A DNA stretch of 64,000 nucleotides from Gammaproteobacteria bacterium UBA7803 (GTDB lineage: Bacteria > Pseudomonadota > Gammaproteobacteria > Pseudomonadales > Azotimanducaceae): positions 1 through 64,000 of the forward strand of contig DLCH01000057.1 in NCBI GenBank assembly GCA_002480525.1, written 5' to 3'. The position numbers and the translations under genes are program-made. The notes under the pieces were generated by a model. That model was not told where the DNA came from. It saw nothing but the letters and a program-made list of their open reading frames with translations, and made no database searches. Positions 26,724 to 35,055 of this stretch are shown here, piece after piece. Position 1 is the stretch's first letter, and every line of letters starts with the position of its first letter.

Positions 26724-27695
26724 TCAGGCGTAGACGTCTTCGAGCAGCGCTGACGGATCCGGCAGCGGGCTCTCCTCGGCGAACCTGACGCCGGCCTCCA
26801 CCTCGCGGGTGACCTCGGCGTGCACGGCCATGGCGGCCTCGGTGGACAGGATGTCCTGCTCGGCGAGCTGCTGCTCGAGCCGCGGAATGGGATCCCGCGT
26901 CCGCCAGTAGGCCACCTCGTCGTCGCTCCGGTAGGCGAGCCCCATGCCACGGACCCCCACGTGATCGAAGAAGCGGTAGGTCTTGCACTCGAGCAACGTC
27001 GGCCCCTCGCCGCGGCGTGCGCGCTCGATCGCTTCGCCGGCGGCCTCGTAGACCGCGATCGCGTCCATGCCGTCCACCACGACTCCGGGCATGCCGTAGC
27101 CGGCCGCCCGGTCCGCGACGTCGACGATGGCCTGGTGGTTCGACTGCGCGGTGAACTCGCCGTAACCGTTGTTCTCGCAGACGAACACCACGGGCAGCTT
27201 GTACAGCCCGGCCATGTTGGCCGCCTCGTGGAAGGCGCCCTCGTTGCTGGCGCCGTCGCCGAAGAACGTGCAGGCCACGCGGTCGGTCTTGCGGAAGCGG
27301 TTCGAGAAGGCGGCGCCGACGGCGATCGGCGGGCCGCCACCGACGATGCCGTTGGCGCCGAGCATGCCGAGCTCCATGTTGCAGATGTGCATGGAGCCGC
27401 CCTTGCCCTTGCAGTACCCGGTGGCCTTGCCGTAGAGCTCGGCGAACATGCGGTCGAACGCTCCGCCTTTGGCGATCAGGTGGCCGTGGCCGCGATGGGT
27501 GCTGGTGATCCAGTCGTCGTTGGACAGATGCACCATGACCCCGGCGGCCACCGCCTCCTGGCCCACGTACAGGTGCAGGGCGCCGGGGATCTTGCCGTCC
27601 TCCATCAGGCGGCCGGCGGTCTCCTCGAACAGGCGGATGCGCACCATGCGGCGGTGCAGGTCCAGCAGTATGTCGTCGGCGATGGCTCGGGTCAC
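26724..27695 (-). CDS. 2-oxoacid/acetoin dehydrogenase E1 alpha subunit
   Basis: 323 residues. The thiamine-diphosphate motif GDG...NN is in FFGDGASNEGAFHEAAN to VCENN near residues 145-180, preceded by the ITSTHRGHGHLIAKG and GKGGSMH runs typical of E1alpha proteins of the AcoA/PdhA class. The ATG overlaps the stop of the P450 gene (ATGA), so translation of the complex is coupled to the P450. That coupling suggests the P450 makes the compound that the complex, or a step before it, consumes (inference). Confidence 0.88.
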   Translation of the reverse strand: MTRAIADDILLDLHRRMVRIRLFEETAGRLMEDGKIPGALHLYVGQEAVAAGVMVHLSNDDWITSTHRGHGHLIAKGGAFDRMFAELYGKATGYCKGKGGSMHICNMELGMLGANGIVGGGPPIAVGAAFSNRFRKTDRVACTFFGDGASNEGAFHEAANMAGLYKLPVVFVCENNGYGEFTAQSNHQAIVDVADRAAGYGMPGVVVDGMDAIAVYEAAGEAIERARRGEGPTLLECKTYRFFDHVGVRGMGLAYRSDDEVAYWRTRDPIPRLEQQLAEQDILSTEAAMAVHAEVTREVEAGVRFAEESPLPDPSALLEDVYA

Positions 27696-28981
27696 GGCAG
27701 CTCCTCGGTAGCGTGGTCGAGCGGCTCGAAGCGCACGTGCAGCGCCTTGAGACCGCGCAGAATCATGGATGGGTGGTGGCTGAAATCGTTGCGCTCCGGA
27801 ACGAACTCGAAACGCCGGGCCCGCCGCAGCAGCACGTCGAAGGTCTGCACCAGTTCTTCGCGGGCGAGGTTGGCGCCGATGCAGTGGTGAATGCCGGCGC
27901 CGAAGGCGAGGTGAGTGCCGGCGTTGTCACGCGCCAGATCCAGACGGTCGGGGTCCGGGTACTGTTCGGGATCGCGGTTGGCGGCGGCGAAGCGGAGCAT
28001 TATCCGCGCGCCTGCGGGAATGTCGACGCCGCCGATGCTGACGTCCTGGCGCACGACCCGGAACAGGCCCTGGGTCGGCGACTCGAGTCTCAGCACCTCG
28101 TTGGCAAAGCGGCGCAACGTCCTGTCGTCGAGGTGGCCGGCCAGGTGGGCGGCCTGGTCCGGATTCTCCACCAGAAGCTGGACACCGGCCGCGATGGCGT
28201 TGGTCGTGGTCTCGTTGCCGGCGACCAGGAACTGCTGGGTCAGGGACAGCATCTCCGGCATCGAGAAGCCTTCGCCGGCGTCGTCGCGCGCGGTCACCAG
28301 GCTGGTCAGCAGATCGTCGCGGGGTGCCTTGCGTCGGGCATCGAGTTCGGCGCCGATGAAGTCCTGGAACTCCTTGATTAGACGGGCGCATTCGATCAGC
28401 CGTTCGTCGCTGACCTTCATGCCCAGCGGTTCCACGGAGGCATCCGACCAGGCCTTGATGCGCGGCGCGAGGCTGCGCTCGAGCCCGAGCATGTCGGCGA
28501 TCACGTTGATGGGTATGGGGATGGCCAGTTCACGAACGACCTCGCACCGGCCGCACGCGACGAATCCGTCGACGGTGTTCTCGACGATCCCGCGGATGGC
28601 TGCCCTCAGGCGGTCGATGCTGCGTGGCCGGAAGGGCGCGTCCACCATCCTGCGGAACCGGGTGTGTGACGGCGGGTCGTTGGTGACCAGTGTGTTCACC
28701 GGAGCCCAGGAACGACGCCGCAATGCCACGACTTCCGGTGGCGGCTCACGCAGGCTGTCCACGGTCTGGCTGTCGACGCTGGAAAACGTTTCGGTATCCC
28801 GCAGGATACGGCGCATCAGGTGGTAGGTGGAGCAGACGTAGAAGCCGAGCCGGGCATCGTAGTGGATAGGCCGGGCGTGCAGCGCGTGGTGGTACGCCGT
28901 GGGGTTCTCGAGCACGTCCGGATCGCCGAGGGAATGGCGCCGCAGCATGTCGGCTGCGGCTTCGCTGGTCGCTGTGGTCAT
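27692..28981 (-). CDS. cytochrome P450 (first gene of AcoABC-like operon)
   Basis: 429 residues, a soluble bacterial P450. The oxygen-activation helix has AGNETTTNAI near residue 245, the ExxR motif is in NEVLRLESPTQ near 290, and the haem loop is HLAFGAGIHHCIGANLAREEL near 355 with the thiolate Cys. It needs a ferredoxin and reductase that are not encoded here. It leads the operon E1alpha - E1beta - E2 - GPH carrier, with a 4-bp overlap to E1alpha. A shared operator copy lies 55 bp upstream. Confidence 0.9.
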   Translation of the reverse strand: MTTATSEAAADMLRRHSLGDPDVLENPTAYHHALHARPIHYDARLGFYVCSTYHLMRRILRDTETFSSVDSQTVDSLREPPPEVVALRRRSWAPVNTLVTNDPPSHTRFRRMVDAPFRPRSIDRLRAAIRGIVENTVDGFVACGRCEVVRELAIPIPINVIADMLGLERSLAPRIKAWSDASVEPLGMKVSDERLIECARLIKEFQDFIGAELDARRKAPRDDLLTSLVTARDDAGEGFSMPEMLSLTQQFLVAGNETTTNAIAAGVQLLVENPDQAAHLAGHLDDRTLRRFANEVLRLESPTQGLFRVVRQDVSIGGVDIPAGARIMLRFAAANRDPEQYPDPDRLDLARDNAGTHLAFGAGIHHCIGANLAREELVQTFDVLLRRARRFEFVPERNDFSHHPSMILRGLKALHVRFEPLDHATEELP

Positions 28982-29035
28982 CGACGCTCTCCCCCTGTGG
29001 TGGACACCACTGCGGGCGAGTGTGCCAAATCCGCC

Positions 29036-29069
29036 AAAACAGTCAAGTGTGCTGGTATTTTGCTATGCT
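29036..29069. promoter_or_regulatory. shared operator copy between P450 1 and SDR 2, with extended -10
   Basis: Minus strand reads AATACC-AGCACACT-TGACTGTTTT (29036-29059); the right half is a perfect consensus match. On the plus strand TGC-TATGCT (29061-29069) is an extended -10 directly beside the element, suited to drive the SDR gene at 29101. The minus-strand promoter for the P450 operon is not clear. One bound regulator could block both directions. Confidence 0.65.
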
Positions 29070-29100
29070 CTGCCGGATCGGTGCTGACGGGGAGACATGC

Positions 29101-29928
29101 ATGAGCGCGTTATCGGGAAGGATCGCCGTGGTGACCGGCGCGAGCCGGGGTATCGGCAAGGGCATCGCCATCGCTCTGGGCGAGCAGGGCTGTGAAGTTT
29201 ACGTGACTGGCCGCACCCGCGGTGACGGCGCGACCACCATCGACACCACCGCCCGCGAAGTCACGGACGCGGGTGGCCGTGGTCATGCCATCGAGTGCGA
29301 TCACGGTGACGATGCCGCCATCGAGGCGCTGTTCCGGACCATCGGTGACGCCTCCGGCCACATCGACTTCCTCGTGAACAATGTCTACAAGGTTCCGGAT
29401 CCGCCGGCCTGGGGCGGCGGCTTCTGGGAACATCCTCTCGGAATCTGGGACGATCAGGTCGGGATCGGGCTGCGTGCCCATTACGTAGCCAGCTGGTACG
29501 CGGCGCCGTTGCTGTTCGCGGGGGGGCCGGGCGCGGCGATCCTCAACGTCTCTTCGCCGGGCGGTCTCGGTTATCACTTCTCCTGCTCCTACGGTGCCGG
29601 CAAGGCGGGCCTGGACCGGCTCACGGCGGACATGGCCTTGGAACTCGAACCGCAAGGAGTGGCGGCGGTGGTGCTTTATCCCGGCTCGGTGGCCACCGAG
29701 TTCGTGCGCAGCGTTGCCGAGGCGCGGGGTATGGACGTGTCCGCGGCCCAGACCCCGCTGTTCGTCGGCCGGGCGGCGGCGGCGCTGCTGGGTGCCGGCG
29801 ACCTCATGGCCCGCAGCGGCACCATCCAGTGGGTCGAGGATCTGGCCGAAGAGTTCGACGTGCTCGACGAGCACGGACGCCGCCCGCCGCGCTATGCCCG
29901 GCGGGCGGAGCTCGAAGGGCGCAGCTGA
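29101..29928 (+). CDS. short-chain dehydrogenase/reductase (SDR) 2
   Basis: 275 residues. The cofactor motif VTGASRGIGKGIA is at about residue 12 and FLVNNVYKVPDPPAWGGGFWE replaces the usual NNAG, a change typical of DHRS1-like SDRs. The active site has LNVSSPGG (Ser) and YGAGKAGLDRL (Tyr-x3-Lys). The long C-terminal region is also DHRS1-like. Substrate unknown. Divergent from the P450 operon, with the operator in between. Confidence 0.82.
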   Translation: MSALSGRIAVVTGASRGIGKGIAIALGEQGCEVYVTGRTRGDGATTIDTTAREVTDAGGRGHAIECDHGDDAAIEALFRTIGDASGHIDFLVNNVYKVPDPPAWGGGFWEHPLGIWDDQVGIGLRAHYVASWYAAPLLFAGGPGAAILNVSSPGGLGYHFSCSYGAGKAGLDRLTADMALELEPQGVAAVVLYPGSVATEFVRSVAEARGMDVSAAQTPLFVGRAAAALLGAGDLMARSGTIQWVEDLAEEFDVLDEHGRRPPRYARRAELEGRS

Positions 29929-29967
29929 CCGGTCCCGCGTGGCCGGTCGCCGTCTGTCTGGTGGCCG

Positions 29968-30021
29968 TTGCCTGAGGCGCCGTCGTCGGCTAGCATCAAA
30001 ACCAACAGTCATGACTGTTTT
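29968..30021 (+). promoter_or_regulatory. promoter plus best shared-operator copy for the PNPOx/SDR/ThuA operon
   Basis: TTGCCT (29968-29973) and TAGCAT (29991-29996) are 17 bp apart. The operator AAAACC-N8-TGACTGTTTT spans 29998-30021 and contains a perfect 16-bp palindrome, AACAGTCATGACTGTT (30004-30019). It covers the expected start of transcription of the operon beginning at 30058. This is the most symmetric copy in the window. Confidence 0.8.
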
Positions 30022-30057
30022 GCCGGCCGGGGAGGTCGGCGGGCCGGGGGAGGAAGC

Positions 30058-30636
30058 GTGTCCGATACGTCTCACGACCACGAGATCGTCTCCATCTACG
30101 CCATGAGCGAGGACCGGATAGACCGGCTCATGCACGAGGCGGGCGAGTGCGTGCTGATGTGGGCGACCCGGGAAGGCTGGCCCGTCGGGGTGATCCACGC
30201 CTACGTCTGGCACGAGGGCAGGGTGTGGCTGACCTTTGCGGCCCACCGACATCGCGCTGCAGCGATCCGGCGTGACAACCGTGTCTCCGTGTCGGTGAGC
30301 GGCACCGCCGGCTCCCGGGTGGCTGGCGCGGCAACCATGAAGGGACTCGCGACCTTCCACGAGGACGATTCGACCAAGGCCTGGTTCTACCGGGCGCTGG
30401 CCGCCAAGCTCAATCCCGGGGATCAGCAGGGGGAGGATGCGTTCTACCGCCTGCTCGATTCGCCGCTGCGGGTGATCCTCGAGATCGAGCCGGTGAAGTG
30501 GATCACCTACGATGCCGAGAAGGCGGCCCGGGACATGCGCGGTGAGCTGCCGGAGTCGGAGAAGTCGCCGCGGCTGGAGGCGGACGCGGTGCGGATGAAT
30601 CGCGAGCGGGAGCGGCGCGGCCTGCCGCCACGCTGA
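30058..30636 (+). CDS. pyridoxamine 5'-phosphate oxidase-fold flavoprotein
   Basis: 192 residues from a GTG start with GGGGGAGGAAGC upstream; earlier in-frame starts would lie inside the operator. The split-barrel flavin/F420-binding pattern is visible: LMHEAGECVLMWATREGWPVGVIHAYVWHEGRVWLTFAAHRHRAAAIRRDNRVSVSVSG. Members reduce varied substrates or bind FMN, haem or F420. Together with the LLM-type oxidoreductase at 39040 this hints at possible F420 use, but FMN is equally possible. First gene of an operon with SDR 3 and a ThuA-like protein. Confidence 0.75.
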   Translation: MSDTSHDHEIVSIYAMSEDRIDRLMHEAGECVLMWATREGWPVGVIHAYVWHEGRVWLTFAAHRHRAAAIRRDNRVSVSVSGTAGSRVAGAATMKGLATFHEDDSTKAWFYRALAAKLNPGDQQGEDAFYRLLDSPLRVILEIEPVKWITYDAEKAARDMRGELPESEKSPRLEADAVRMNRERERRGLPPR

Positions 30637-30699
30637 CCCCGGCGCCAGCACGGCAGACGCGGCAACGATCAGACCAAAGACCAACACCGGGAGAGCACG

Positions 30700-31458
30700 A
30701 TGGATCTGAAGCTGAAGGGAAACAGGGCGCTGGTGACGGGCGGGACCAAAGGTATCGGCCGCGCCATTGCGGATGCGCTCGCAGACGAGGGGTGCGACGT
30801 CGCGATCTGCTCACGCACCGACGCCGACGTGCAGACGGCCGTGGAGGCCCTGCAGGCGAAAGGCGTGAATGCCTTCGGCCAGGCCGTGGACGTGGGCGAC
30901 GGCGAGGCCCTGAAAGCCTGGGTGGCCGCCGCGGCCGATGCGCTCGGCGGCGTGGACTGTCTGGTGTCCAACGTCAGCGGCGGCAACGCCCCGGGCGAGG
31001 AGGGCTGGCGGGCCAATTTCGAGCACGACGTGCTGGGCACGGTGCGGCTGGTGGAGGCGGCCCTGCCGCTTCTCGAGAGCTCGGAGAACGCCTCCATCGC
31101 CATGATTTCCTCCACCGCCGCGCTGGAGAAGTTCATCGGCGCCAACGCCTACAACGCGATGAAAGGGGCGATGATTCAGTATTCCGGGGCGCTGGCCCAG
31201 GACCTCGGCCCGAAGGGCATCCGGGTCAATTCGATCTGTCCGGGGCCGATCTTCATCGAGGGTGGGGCCTGGGACAACATCAAGCAGCACATGCGGGCGT
31301 TCTTCGACCAGACCGAAGCCGACATTCCCCTCGGCCGGCTCGGCAGGGCGGAGGAGGTGGCCGCCCAGGTGGCGCTGCTGGCGAGCCCCCTGGGGTCTTT
31401 CACCACCGGCGCCAACCTGGTGATCGACGGTGGCTTCACCAAACGCATCCAGTACTGA
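30700..31458 (+). CDS. short-chain dehydrogenase/reductase (SDR) 3
   Basis: 252 residues with VTGGTKGIGRAIADAL near residue 11, SNVSGGN in place of NNAG, ISSTAALEKF (Ser) and YNAMKGAMIQYSG (Tyr-x3-Lys). The C-terminal LVIDGGFTKRIQY is the common SDR end. ATG with GGGAGAGC upstream; 63 bp after the PNPOx-like gene. A ThuA-like gene follows within 20 bp, the same SDR-ThuA order as at 35056-36587. Confidence 0.85.
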   Translation: MDLKLKGNRALVTGGTKGIGRAIADALADEGCDVAICSRTDADVQTAVEALQAKGVNAFGQAVDVGDGEALKAWVAAAADALGGVDCLVSNVSGGNAPGEEGWRANFEHDVLGTVRLVEAALPLLESSENASIAMISSTAALEKFIGANAYNAMKGAMIQYSGALAQDLGPKGIRVNSICPGPIFIEGGAWDNIKQHMRAFFDQTEADIPLGRLGRAEEVAAQVALLASPLGSFTTGANLVIDGGFTKRIQY

Positions 31459-31477
31459 CGTGGCGGCCGCCGACTCC

Positions 31478-32209
31478 ATGATCGACGTCTACCTGGTCGC
31501 CGCCGGTCAGTTTCACGACATCGATTTCGCCCGCCTGGAGCTGCTGAAGCTGCTGGCCAAGCACGAGCGCGTGCGCTGCCGGGTGGCCGCGGACTACCAC
31601 GACCTGGCGGCCATCACTGCCAGCGACTTTCTGGTGACCTACACCTGCAACCTGGTGCCGACGGAGGCCGAGCAGCAGGCGCTGCGGGACTACGTGGCCG
31701 GCGGCGGCCGCTGGTTCGCGCTGCACGGCACCAACTCGATCCTCGAGTTTCTCGACGACGGCGTGAACGCACCGGAGACGGCGCCGGTCCTGATGCAGAC
31801 CCTGGGCACGCAGTTCATCGCCCACCCGCCGATTCAGCCTTTCCGGGTGCGGGTTGCCGACCCGGATCACGAGCTGGTGGCCGGAATCGGCGAATTCGAG
31901 ACCGACGACGAGCTGTACCTGTCGCGCATCCACGGTGACCTGCACGTGCTGCTCGACACCGAGTACCGCGGCGAGGCCCCCGGTTTCATCGAGTCGGACT
32001 GGCACGACGACGCGCCGCGGCCGGTTTACTACATCCATAGGGTGGGTGACGGCGAGGTGCTGTATCTGAACCTCGGACACTGCCGCGGTCACTACGACAT
32101 GCGCCCGCTGATGGACTACTACCCCCGGATCGAGCGCGGTAGCTGGGAGAGGCCCGAGTACTACGAGCTGCTGCGGCGTGGGCTCAGGTACTGCATCGAG
32201 CGGGCCTGA
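31478..32209 (+). CDS. ThuA-like domain protein 1
   Basis: 243 residues in the glutamine-amidotransferase-like ThuA fold: MIDVYLVAAGQFHDIDFARLELLKLL, DFLVTYTCNLVPTEAEQQALRDYVAGGGRWFALHGTNS and YYIHRVGDGEVLYLNLGHCRGHYD. ThuA proteins are linked to trehalose or other sugar catabolism, and in secondary-catabolism clusters their role is unknown. No catalytic Cys elbow is obvious. Start taken at the ATG; a GTG at 31460, two bases after the SDR stop, would add six residues. A paralogue is at 35799. Confidence 0.75.
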   Translation: MIDVYLVAAGQFHDIDFARLELLKLLAKHERVRCRVAADYHDLAAITASDFLVTYTCNLVPTEAEQQALRDYVAGGGRWFALHGTNSILEFLDDGVNAPETAPVLMQTLGTQFIAHPPIQPFRVRVADPDHELVAGIGEFETDDELYLSRIHGDLHVLLDTEYRGEAPGFIESDWHDDAPRPVYYIHRVGDGEVLYLNLGHCRGHYDMRPLMDYYPRIERGSWERPEYYELLRRGLRYCIERA

Positions 32210-32221
32210 CGGCGGCTCAGT

Positions 32222-33430
32222 TCAGTTCCACGCCCGGAACAGGTCGGGCAGGTCCGCATCCTCCGTTTCCAGCAGCCGGTCGAGAAACGCGTGGAAACGC
32301 TGGCCGCCGCCTTCGTTGCGGCCGAACAGCACCGTCGCGCCGGGGCGGGCCATGAGCGCCCGCTGCTGGCGCAGGCCGGTGGCGTAGTCCTCGTCGCGCA
32401 CCACGTGCTCGAGCAGCCTGAACTGCTCGTCCGCCGCCTGGCGCACCGTGTCGTCCGCGGGCGGCGTCGCCATCACGTAGTTCTGCACGGTGCGGGATTC
32501 CAGCGGCGAGTCGCCGGGGAAGAGCTGCGACACCATCACGGCCCGGCCGCCGCCGCCGTCGAAGGAGGCGATGGAGACGTGGGGGAAGATGGTCCACACG
32601 CTCGCCAGCAGGGGCTCCACCGGCCACTGCGCCTCGGGCAGGTCCTCGAGCTCCAGCAGGCCCGGATCGGGCGAGGCGACCCGCTGGTGGGGACCCCAGG
32701 CGTAGTAGAGGGCCTGGTTGGGCATGTCGCTGCCGAAGGTGTTGCGATGCAGAATCGGCAGGTGATAGAGGTCCATGTAGCCGTCGTAGGCGATCTTCCA
32801 GTTGGGGCCTGCGACGGTGCGCTGGTCGTAGAGGGTCCAGTCGGCAAAGCCGAAGTGCTCGAGCAGGCTGTCGTAGCCGCACAGGAAAGTGTCGATGTCC
32901 AGGGTCGAGTGCGGATCGAGGGTCACCCAGATCATGCCGGCCCGCTCGCCCACCGGCAGCGCCGTGAGGCCATGGCAGGATTTTTCGATGTGGCCGAAGT
33001 CCTGCTCGGCATACACCGCCACCAGGTGACCGCCATGGTCGTAGGTCCAGGCGTGGTACGGACAGGTGAAGCGCCGCCGGTTGCCGCTCTGCTCCGTGAC
33101 CACCACCGCGCCGCGATGACTGCATGAATTGACGTAGGCGCGCACCGCGCCGCCTTCGTCGCGCACCAGCAGCACTGGAACCCCGGCCGCCTCCAGGGTC
33201 TTGAAGTCACCGGGCCGGGGCAGCTCGCAGCTCATCGCCAGCATCAGCGGCAGTCGGCGGAACACCCGGTCCACCTCCAGACGCCAACGCTCCGGATCAT
33301 AGTAGCGCCGTGCGGGCACCTCCAGCACCGATGCGGTCTGATCGATGGTGCCGGAACGCGTCGACGCCATGTTGTGTCGTGCCATGGCCACCAGGCTGGC
33401 CCGGCTGCGGTCGATGCTGCTGGTATTCAT
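32222..33430 (-). CDS. Rieske non-haem iron oxygenase, alpha subunit 2
   Basis: 402 residues. Rieske ligands lie in CSHRG (near 107) and CPYHAW (near 127), C-x-H-x17-C-x2-H. The mononuclear iron triad is clear in DGYMDLYHLPILHRN near residue 207 (D-x2-H-x4-H). Start set at the ATG 33430, with GGGAGC at suitable distance; an upstream TTG is less likely. It differs strongly from Rieske 1, so it probably acts on a different intermediate. Third gene of the minus-strand operon SnoaL 2 - zinc MDR - Rieske 2. Confidence 0.88.
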   Translation of the reverse strand: MNTSSIDRSRASLVAMARHNMASTRSGTIDQTASVLEVPARRYYDPERWRLEVDRVFRRLPLMLAMSCELPRPGDFKTLEAAGVPVLLVRDEGGAVRAYVNSCSHRGAVVVTEQSGNRRRFTCPYHAWTYDHGGHLVAVYAEQDFGHIEKSCHGLTALPVGERAGMIWVTLDPHSTLDIDTFLCGYDSLLEHFGFADWTLYDQRTVAGPNWKIAYDGYMDLYHLPILHRNTFGSDMPNQALYYAWGPHQRVASPDPGLLELEDLPEAQWPVEPLLASVWTIFPHVSIASFDGGGGRAVMVSQLFPGDSPLESRTVQNYVMATPPADDTVRQAADEQFRLLEHVVRDEDYATGLRQQRALMARPGATVLFGRNEGGGQRFHAFLDRLLETEDADLPDLFRAWN

Positions 33431-33464
33431 CGGCAAGCTCCCGCTCCGCGCGCGGCGAAGGCTG

Positions 33465-34496
33465 TCAGGCAGTGGGTTTCACGAGAATCTTGATCTCGTC
33501 CGGGTCCCGGGCGAGGGTTTCGAACGCCTTGGGCAGCCCCTCGAGGTCGACGGTGGACGTGTGCAGCGGCGGCAGCTTCAGGCGGCCGTCCAGCACCAGC
33601 GCCTGGGTCAGATCGAATTCCTCGCGCTGATAGCCCAGCGACGCGTTGAGGCGGATCTCCTTCACCAGCCAGGCGGCGGTCTGAATCGTGGAGGCACCCT
33701 CTGGCACGCCCACCAGCGACGCGGCGCCACCGCGCCGGCACAGGGCCACGGCGGTATCGACGGTGGCCGGGATGCCGGCGCATTCGAAGACCACGTCGGC
33801 GCCATCACGGCCGCTGACCTGACGGATTCGATCCGCCGTATCCTCCTGGTTCGGGTCGATCAGCACCTCGGCGCCGAGTTGCCCGGCGATGGCCCGGCGT
33901 TCAGCGCTCGGCTCGACGACCATCAGCGTGCCAGCGCCTGCCAGGCGCGCGCACTGAGCGACCAGCAGGCCGATGGGCCCCGCGCCGATCACCACCACCA
34001 CGTCCCCCAGGCGCATCGGCGTGCGCCGCACCGCGTGCAGGGCAATGGTCGCGGGTTCCAGCAACGCCGCGCTGGCGTCGTCGATGCCCCGGGCCACCGC
34101 GTAGAGGCGGCTGGCGTCGATGGCGATGGCGGGCGCGAAGCCGCCGTGGGCCGCGGCCAGCGGTCCCTGGCCGATGAGCCCGGCGAAGGCCTGCTCGCAG
34201 TGATCGTGGTCGCCGCGCAGGCAGGTCGTGCAGCGACCGCAGGCGGCGGCGATGCCCATGGCCACGCGATCCCCCTCACGAGGACCGCCGTCCGGGGCCG
34301 CATGGGAAACGGTGCCCGACCACTCGTGGCCGCAGATGGCCGGGTTGTAAGGGGCCCCCGACTGATAGGCGTGCACGTCCGTGCCGCAGATGCCGCAGTA
34401 GGCGATCTGCACCACGGCTGTGCCGGGCGCGGGTCGTGGGTCCGGGAACTCCCGCAGCTCGATCCGGTGTTTGCCGGTGACCAGTCCCGCCTGCAT
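33465..34496 (-). CDS. zinc-dependent medium-chain alcohol dehydrogenase
   Basis: 343 residues. The catalytic zinc site includes CGICGTDVHAYQSG and GHEWSGTV; the structural zinc cysteines are in ACGRCTTCLRGDHDHCE. The cofactor fold shows VVVIGAGPIGLLVAQCARLAGA. This is the threonine/sorbitol dehydrogenase-like MDR branch, oxidising secondary alcohols with NAD(P)+. The stop lies 34 bp before Rieske 2 and the gene begins 17 bp after SnoaL 2, so it is mid-operon. Confidence 0.87.
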   Translation of the reverse strand: MQAGLVTGKHRIELREFPDPRPAPGTAVVQIAYCGICGTDVHAYQSGAPYNPAICGHEWSGTVSHAAPDGGPREGDRVAMGIAAACGRCTTCLRGDHDHCEQAFAGLIGQGPLAAAHGGFAPAIAIDASRLYAVARGIDDASAALLEPATIALHAVRRTPMRLGDVVVVIGAGPIGLLVAQCARLAGAGTLMVVEPSAERRAIAGQLGAEVLIDPNQEDTADRIRQVSGRDGADVVFECAGIPATVDTAVALCRRGGAASLVGVPEGASTIQTAAWLVKEIRLNASLGYQREEFDLTQALVLDGRLKLPPLHTSTVDLEGLPKAFETLARDPDEIKILVKPTA

Positions 34497-34513
34497 CGCT
34501 GTGTTCCTCGTCG

Positions 34514-34936
34514 CTACCAGGTGCGCTCGGCGCGGCGCACGAGTTCGTGTCGGTGAATCCGCCAACCGTTCGGAGTTCGTACCAGATCGGTCTCGTAGCA
34601 GGCCCAGAGGACGAACAGCCGTTCCGGCCGGTCGGCCAGCTCGTGGGTGGCCTGAAAGTCCGTCCGACAGTGCGCGCCCGCGGCGGTGGCGCGGGCGAGC
34701 TGAGGCGCCAGCAGGTGCTGGGTAGCGCCGAAGCGCTCCAGCGCCCTGGTGACGAAGGCCACCCAGGCGTCCCGCCCCTCGATCACATCGTCCGCGAAGC
34801 CATGAACGCCGACGTCTTCGGTGAACAGCTCTGCGTAGGCCGTGAGGTCGCGATCGTCGACCGCGGCGGCATAGCGCTGCATGACGTCCTGCAGCGCCTG
34901 GCGGTCCTCCAGCGACAGTTCCGGTGCAGCGTTCAC
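34514..34936 (-). CDS. SnoaL-like / NTF2-fold protein 2
   Basis: 140 residues from a GTG preceded by GAGGGGTGG; longer in-frame starts would run into the operator. NTF2-fold features: LQDVMQRYAAAVDDRDLTAYAELFTEDV and W-R-I-H-R-H-E-L near the end. It is similar in type and context to SnoaL 1: both are divergent from an SDR with the shared operator between. Possible isomerase, hydratase or dehydratase; not assignable. Confidence 0.75.
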   Translation of the reverse strand: MNAAPELSLEDRQALQDVMQRYAAAVDDRDLTAYAELFTEDVGVHGFADDVIEGRDAWVAFVTRALERFGATQHLLAPQLARATAAGAHCRTDFQATHELADRPERLFVLWACYETDLVRTPNGWRIHRHELVRRAERTW

Positions 34937-34960
34937 GGCAGACCACCCCTCGCCCGGTCG

Positions 34961-34998
34961 TTTGGCTCGCGTAAAAAACCGGGTAGACTGATTGTTTT
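34961..34998 (+). promoter_or_regulatory. shared operator copy between SnoaL 2 operon and SDR 4
   Basis: Element AAAACC-N8-TGATTGTTTT at 34975-34998 (only one mismatch in the right half). On the plus strand TTTGGC (34961-34966) and TAGACT (34984-34989) are 17 bp apart, so the operator here covers the -10 rather than following it. It lies in the 119-bp divergent region and can serve the minus-strand Rieske 2 operon as well. Confidence 0.7.
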
Positions 34999-35055
34999 TG
35001 TTCCGGGCCTGACTTGTCAATGGCTCGGCACCGATCGCCGGGAGGGGAGACGGCC

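Noticed and set aside
30640..30699. Operator before SDR 3 (AAAGACCAACACC)
   Set aside because: Only the left half is similar; the right half is absent and the gene is inside an operon.
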